Below are positions 59,420-64,000 of a DNA stretch of 64,000 nt, piece by piece. Location of the stretch: NCBI RefSeq assembly GCF_003265705.1, contig NW_020312828.1:58283485-58347484 (forward strand). The letters run 5' to 3'. The notes under the pieces were generated by a model. That model had not been told where the DNA came from, did no database searches, and saw nothing but the letters and a program-made list of their open reading frames with translations. Every line of letters begins with the position of its first letter. Within the stretch, counting starts at the first letter, position 1. This DNA comes from Callorhinus ursinus (lineage: Eukaryota; Chordata; Mammalia; Carnivora; Otariidae). A program made the position numbers and the translations under genes.

Positions 59420-59620
59420 TTTAAAAGATTTTATTTATTTGAGAGAGGAGAGAAGGAGAGCACATGAGCAGGGGTGGGGGTGCAGAAGGAGAAGGAGAAG
59501 CAGACTCCCTGCTTAATGCAGGGCTCCACAAGGGACTCGATCCCAGGACCCCAAGATCATGACCTTAGCCGAAGTCAAATGCTTAACCAACTGAGCCACC
59601 TGGGCGCCCTTGTGGGCCCT
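59420..59620 (-). repeat. carnivore SINE with target duplication and extra 10 bp at its head
   Basis: 'aaaagattttatttatttga', purine tract, 'gcagactccctgcttaatgc', 'ggactcgatcccaggacccc', 'gagccacctgggcgccct', then an extra tgtgggccct (59611-59620). Flanks gtgtatacctttt (59407-59419 and 59621-59633) are identical. Confidence 0.94.
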
Positions 59621-59925
59621 GTGTATACCTTTTATTTTTGAGCAGATGATCCACAACTTCAATCTAATTACTCATATCCCAAAACATATTGAGAATCCCT
59701 GTCATATAGTCATCCATGATATATTCTCCATCCTTCAGTAACATGTATAATAGAGGGGATAACTACATAGAAAAAAATATATACCAGTAGAATTATCTAT
59801 TCAAAGAATTTTAGGTCAGAAAAGACAGTCTGAATTATTTCTGTATTTTTGTTGACATCTCCATGAACACCATTACACTTTGCTGATAAATAATAAAAAA
59901 TAGAACACTTATTCAGCCTGAGCTC

Positions 59926-60308
59926 TGAGCTGAATTGTGTCCGCTCCCTTCACCCTCCCCTCCCCCTCCCCCCACTATTGACTTCATATTGTCAAGTTCT
60001 AAGTTCGAGTAACTCAGAACGTGACTGTATTTGGAGATTGGGCCTTTCCAGAGACAATTTAGGTAAAATCAGGTCATATGGGTGGGCCAAATCCAAAAAG
60101 ATTAATGTCCTTATAAGAGGTGATTAGGACACAGATACAGAAGGAAGACCATGTGAAGGCAGTGGGGAAGGATGATCATGTACAAGCCAAGGAGAGAGAT
60201 TTCACAGAAGAAATCAACCCTACTGACAACTTGGTCTAGGACTCTAGCTTACAGAATTGTGAGAAAATAAATTTCTGTTGTTATAGTATCCCTAACAAAT
60301 TAATATAG
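59926..60308 (+). mobile_element. MLT1-type LTR (ERVL-MaLR)
   Basis: 'gagctgaattgtgtccgctc', 'gaacgtgactgtatttggag', 'attgggcctttccagagaca', 'gtccttataagaggtgatta', 'caagccaaggagagagattt' and 'agaattgtgagaaaataaat' follow MLT1 in sense. Its 5' end carries an expanded C-rich stretch. Confidence 0.82.
59953..59973 (-). other. very strong G-quadruplex motif with single-nucleotide loops
   Basis: Plus strand has C runs of 3, 4, 5 and 6, each separated by one T. On the minus strand this gives four G runs with 1-nt loops. Confidence 0.75.
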
Positions 60309-60309
60309 C

Positions 60310-60615
60310 CTGCTATACGAAATGCTGTTTTCTAATATGTGCTGGGGAGACTAAGCCCTCAACAGTTAAGTAGTACATTTTACCCACCCACCAATTATTA
60401 ACCACGACGCCAAATCATACTGGCAAAGCAATAGTGAGCTAGAAACGTAGCTCCCTGCCTTTGTGGTGCTTACAATTCAATATGGAATACTTATATGAAG
60501 CAATCTTTACCCTCCTGCAACTTGGAATTCTGAGAGTTAGTATACATATAGAAAATAGTTACACTGGCAATGAAATGAATCTATAACAATTCATTAAAAT
60601 AAGAGGGTAGAGAGT
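60310..60615. other. low-copy DNA, no gene seen
   Basis: Nothing recognised. Confidence 0.5.
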
Positions 60616-60617
60616 TT

Positions 60618-60720
60618 GTTTTTTTTGTTTTGTTTTGTTTTGTTTTTTAAGAGAGAGAGAGAGCTGGGTGACCCGAGGCATGGGGGGTGGGCAGAAGGAG
60701 AAGAGAGGGATTGAGGAGGA
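60618..60720 (-). repeat. possible SINE tail fragment with (TTTTG)n
   Basis: (TTTTG)n, 'ttttttaagagagagagaga', then a purine-rich 'gggtgggcagaaggagaaga'. This resembles only the 3' half of a minus-strand SINE; the head is absent. Confidence 0.35.
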
Positions 60721-60724
60721 TAGA

Positions 60725-61415
60725 TTTCTTAAGCACATATGAGTTCAAAATGGCCCTAACAAAATTAGTAAGGATTCAGAGAAGAAAAGAGAAAGAGCTG
60801 AATAGTGGATCGTACATGGATAATTGGAAAAGAGGGGAGGGCATTTGATGTAGGAAAAGTTTACAAGCTGACAAAGAGAAAGTAACAACATGAAGGGAAA
60901 GTTTGAAAGAAAACCATCAAGAATAAATTGTAAATGACCTGCACTAGCTTTCAGGAGTTTTAAACCACTGTATCTTATCTTTTAAGCTCACCAATCCCCC
61001 ATAGGAATATTAAGCTACTGACAGAGAACATACATCTTGGCCCTTCAGTTTTTCTGCATCTCTCAGACTACCAACTGGTAAAGGTTCAGCTCTCATTCTA
61101 AATATGGATTTATTACTATTATTTTTATGTTGATATGATCTTCCATTTTGAGCAAAGTGAAAAAAATTCAAGTTCACTTATGTAACACAGTTACTTTGAT
61201 AAGAAAACAAAAGTAAATTATATAGCAAGTGCCAAGTGTTTACATCCTAGAATAATTGACCTATGTTTCTGAAGAGTAGCTGTTCAGAGCAACTAGACCC
61301 TGAGAAATAAACCCCTACTTATTTTGTAGTGGAGCTAGGCAAAATCATTTTAGAGTGCAGCCATAACTGAAGTGTTAACTAAAGTGTTTTTTGGAATATA
61401 TTTGTTTTAATTCAG
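60725..61415. other. low-copy DNA, no gene seen
   Basis: Nothing recognised. Confidence 0.5.
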
Positions 61416-61419
61416 ATTC

Positions 61420-61835
61420 TGTGTTGCAAATAACAGAAAATGATTCAAATTTGAGTAAAATCAGTGGGTTTTATTATAAGGCTTGATACACATTACAAAG
61501 ACAATAGTAGCAGAAAAATGACCAACCATCAGAAAAGTTCATTAGCCAGAGGTTAGAAAGTTGATAGGACATGCTATCTCTTAATATACATTTCTCTCTG
61601 ATGTCTGTGACATTCTTTTTCCATAGACCAGGTTTCTATACTCCTTAGTACACCTGGTAGAAAAAATTACTTCCTCTTTTCAAGAGACTGGCCATATTGA
61701 GCTAGGAATGTCATAACCTTGACTCTCAATTGCTTACTTAAAAATAGACATTTATTGCCCCATGTTGGGTCAATAATCACATCTGGAACAACAAAATTAG
61801 CCTGGAAATAAGATGGCAATTACACATACATAGTT
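61420..61835. mobile_element. possible ancient interspersed repeat
   Basis: 'tgttgcaaataacagaaaat' followed by a 'gtgggttttattataaggct' block matches my memory of a widely dispersed mammalian repeat, class not certain. No coding capacity. Confidence 0.3.
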
Positions 61836-62407
61836 GTAGAGCATTCACCACATTCACTTTTGTGTCCATGCGGATTTGTGTAGTGTTGGAAGGGAGAAGG
61901 GAGAATACTTTCTGTGACAGAAGTAATGGAGTGGTAAAACAACTCAGGAGGGGTGCAATAAAACATTTCCTGTGTGTGTATCAAAACCAAATTGATTACT
62001 AACTCCTTTGAAATATTGGACTGTACTTTTTATTATTTTTATTACGTTAATCACCATATATTACATCATTAGTTTTTGATGTAGTGTTCCATGATTCATT
62101 GTTTGTGCATAACACCCAGTGCTCCATGCAGAATGTGCCCTCTTTAATACCCATCACCAGGCTAACCCATCCCCTACCTTCCTCCCCTCTAGAACCCTCA
62201 GTTTGTTTTTCAGAGTCCATCGTCTCTCATGGTTCCTCTCCCCCTCCGACTTACTCACCTTCATTCTTCCCCTCCTGCTATCTCCTTCTTTTTCTTTTTT
62301 CTTAAAATATGTTGCATTATTTGTTTCAGAAGTACAGATCTGGGATTCAACAGTCTTGCACAATTCACAGCGCTCACCATAGCACATACCCTCCCCAATG
62401 TCTATCA

Positions 62408-62428
62408 CCCAGCCACCCCATCCCTCCC
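62408..62428 (-). other. G-quadruplex motif in L1 3' UTR
   Basis: On the minus strand G runs of 3, 3, 4 and 3 with spacers of 1, 2 and 5 nt, on the L1 sense strand. Confidence 0.55.
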
Positions 62429-62480
62429 ACACACCAACACTCCAGCAACACTCAGTTTGTTTCCTGAGATTAAGAATTCC

Positions 62481-63989
62481 TCATATCAGTGAGGTTATAG
62501 GATACATGTCTTTCTCTGATTGACTTATTTCACTCAGCATAACACCCTCCAGTTCCATCCACGTCATTGCAAATGGCAAGAGCTCATTCTTTTTGATGGC
62601 TGCATAATATTCCATTGTGTATATATACCACTTCTTCTTTATCCATTCATCTGTCGATGGACATCTTGGCTCTTTACACAGTTTGGCTATTGTGGACATT
62701 GCTGCTGTAAACATTGGGGTGCACATACCCCTTTGGATCCCTACATTTGTATCTTTGGGGTAAATACCCAGTAGTGCAATCATTGGATCATACGGTAGCT
62801 ATATTTTCAACTGTTTGAGGAACCTCCATACTGTTTTCCAGAGGGGTTGCACCAGCTTGCATTCCCACCAACAGTGTAGGAGGGTTCCCCTTTCTCCACA
62901 TCCCCGCCAGCATCTGTTGTTTCCTGACTTGTAATTTGAGCCATTCTGACTGGTGTGAGGTGGTATCTCATTGAGGATTTCATTTGGATTTCCCTGATGC
63001 CGAGCGATGTTGAGCACTTTTCATGTGTCTGTTGGCCATTTGGATGTCTTCTTTGGAAAAATGTCTGTTCATGTCTTTTGCCCATTTCTTGATGGGATTA
63101 TTTGTTCTTTGGGTGTTGAGTTTGATAAGTTCTTTATAGATTTTGGATACTAGCCTTTTATCTGATATGTCATTTGCAAATATTTTCTCCCATTTTGTCG
63201 GTTGTCTTTTGGTTTTGTGGACTGTTTCTTTTGCTGTGCAAAACTTTTTATCTTGATGAAATCCCAATAGTTCATTTTTGCCCTTGCTTCCCTTGCCTTT
63301 GGCGAAGTTTCTAGGAAGATGTTGGTGAGGCTGAGGTCGAAGAGGTTGCTGCCTGTGTTCTCCTCAGGATTTTGATGGACTCCTGTCTCACATTTAGGTC
63401 TTTCAACCATTTGGAGTCTATTTTTGTGTGTGGTGTAAGGAAATGATCCAGTTTCATTCTCCATTGAGAATGATATTCACTGTAGGTTTTTCATAGATGG
63501 CTTTTATGATATTGAGGTATGTACCCTCTATCCCTATACTCTGTAGAGTTTTGATCAAAAAATGATGTTGAACCAGCCGTGCAGCCCAGGGATAAATCCC
63601 ACTTGGTCATGGTGAATAATACTTTTAATGTACTGTTGGATCCTATTGGCTAGTATTTTGGTGAGAATTTTTGCATCCATGTTCATCAAGGAAATTGGTC
63701 TGTAATTCTCCTTTTTGATGGGGTCTTTGTCTGGTTTTGGGATCAAGGTAATGCTGGCCTCATAAAATGAGTTTGGAAGTTTTCCTTCCATTTCTATTTT
63801 TTGGAACAGTTTCAGGAGAATAAGTATTAATTCTTCTTTAAATGTCTGATAGAATTCCCCTGGGAAGCCATCTGGCCATGGGCTTTTGTTTCTTGGGAGA
63901 TTTTTGATGACTGCTTCAACTTCCTTAGTGGCTATAGGTCTGCTCAGGTTTTCTATTTCTTCCTGGTTCAATTTTGGTAGTTGATACAT
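62481..63989 (-). pseudogene. L1 ORF2 remnant (endonuclease/reverse transcriptase protein), broken
   Basis: ORF2 makes the enzyme that nicks target DNA and reverse-transcribes L1 RNA. Here, 63989-63555 encodes the N-terminal RT block with readable motifs [31 protein letters not shown] and [13 protein letters not shown]. At about 63561 the frame jumps past RT motif A (the first catalytic aspartate) to a '[15 protein letters not shown]' segment. At about 63458 a second, larger deletion removes the (F/Y)ADD catalytic motif and the thumb, rejoining at '[12 protein letters not shown]'. The C-terminal part (63464-62481) is spread over several frames, with [17 protein letters not shown] and WYIYTMEYYAAIKKNE still readable, ending at about 62481. 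It cannot make an active enzyme. The 5' part of ORF2 is outside the window. Confidence 0.93.
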
Positions 63990-64000
63990 CTCTAGGAATG

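Larger units (their letters stand above)
62030..64000 (-). mobile_element. carnivore L1, 3' half, internally deleted; continues past window edge
   Basis: The 3' UTR complement (about 62030-62480) includes 'ttacatcattagtttttgat', 'aacacccagtgctccatgca' and 'ctccatgcagaatgtgccct'. ORF2 follows to the right edge. The 3' UTR has the two-part arrangement also present at 23036-23451. The left boundary is a T-rich tract near 62025-62045; no clean target duplication could be checked because the 5' end is outside the window. Confidence 0.95.

Overview
The window is non-coding, AT-rich nuclear DNA from an arctoid (dog-like, non-canid) carnivore: a bear or panda, seal or walrus, or mustelid. This rests on about 17 tRNA-Lys-derived carnivore SINEs of the form 'GGGGCGCCTGGGTGGCTCAG...GGTTAAG...TCAGGTCATGATC', and on L1 3' tails carrying the carnivore-type 3' UTR. 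The SINE heads differ from the dog-type and cat-type heads I know. The exact family cannot be decided by eye. No protein gene, spliced exon, tRNA, rRNA or snRNA gene is recognised. The longest open frames are L1 ORF2 fragments, frames running through the N gap, or chance frames in AT-rich DNA.

Layout. From 1 to 17.4 kb there are no carnivore SINEs. This part holds old L1, L2 and MIR fragments, one 5'-truncated carnivore L1 (5.8-6.3 kb) and a 540-bp solo LTR with intact ends (6660-7199). From 17.4 to 25.9 kb SINE density is high: a nested three-SINE cluster, a SINE with an internal tandem expansion, an MLT1 LTR next to a truncated L1, and a 400-base N gap whose two edges both lie inside minus-strand SINEs. 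From 26 to 36.7 kb there are old L1 remnants, a 560-bp solo LTR with a 4-bp target duplication (29889-30448), a multi-layer nest of L1 in L1 with a SINE, and a twin-primed inverted L1 (35790-36660). From 36.7 to 62 kb the sequence is mostly low-copy, with scattered SINEs carrying clean target duplications (38.6, 39.8, 41.1, 45.7, 53.8 and 59.4 kb), MER5A plus MLT1, L2 fragments, several L1 3' tails and microsatellites. The right edge, 62.03-64.0 kb, is a minus-strand carnivore L1 running out of the window, with ORF2 broken by two internal deletions and frameshifts.

Nothing here forms a pathway or operon. I found no undescribed biological system. The best leads are the two cleanly bounded solo LTRs, the twin-primed L1, very young-looking SINE insertions, G-quadruplex motifs that sit on the sense strand of L1 tails, one single-nucleotide-loop G4 motif in an LTR, and low-copy blocks that look like candidate developmental enhancers.
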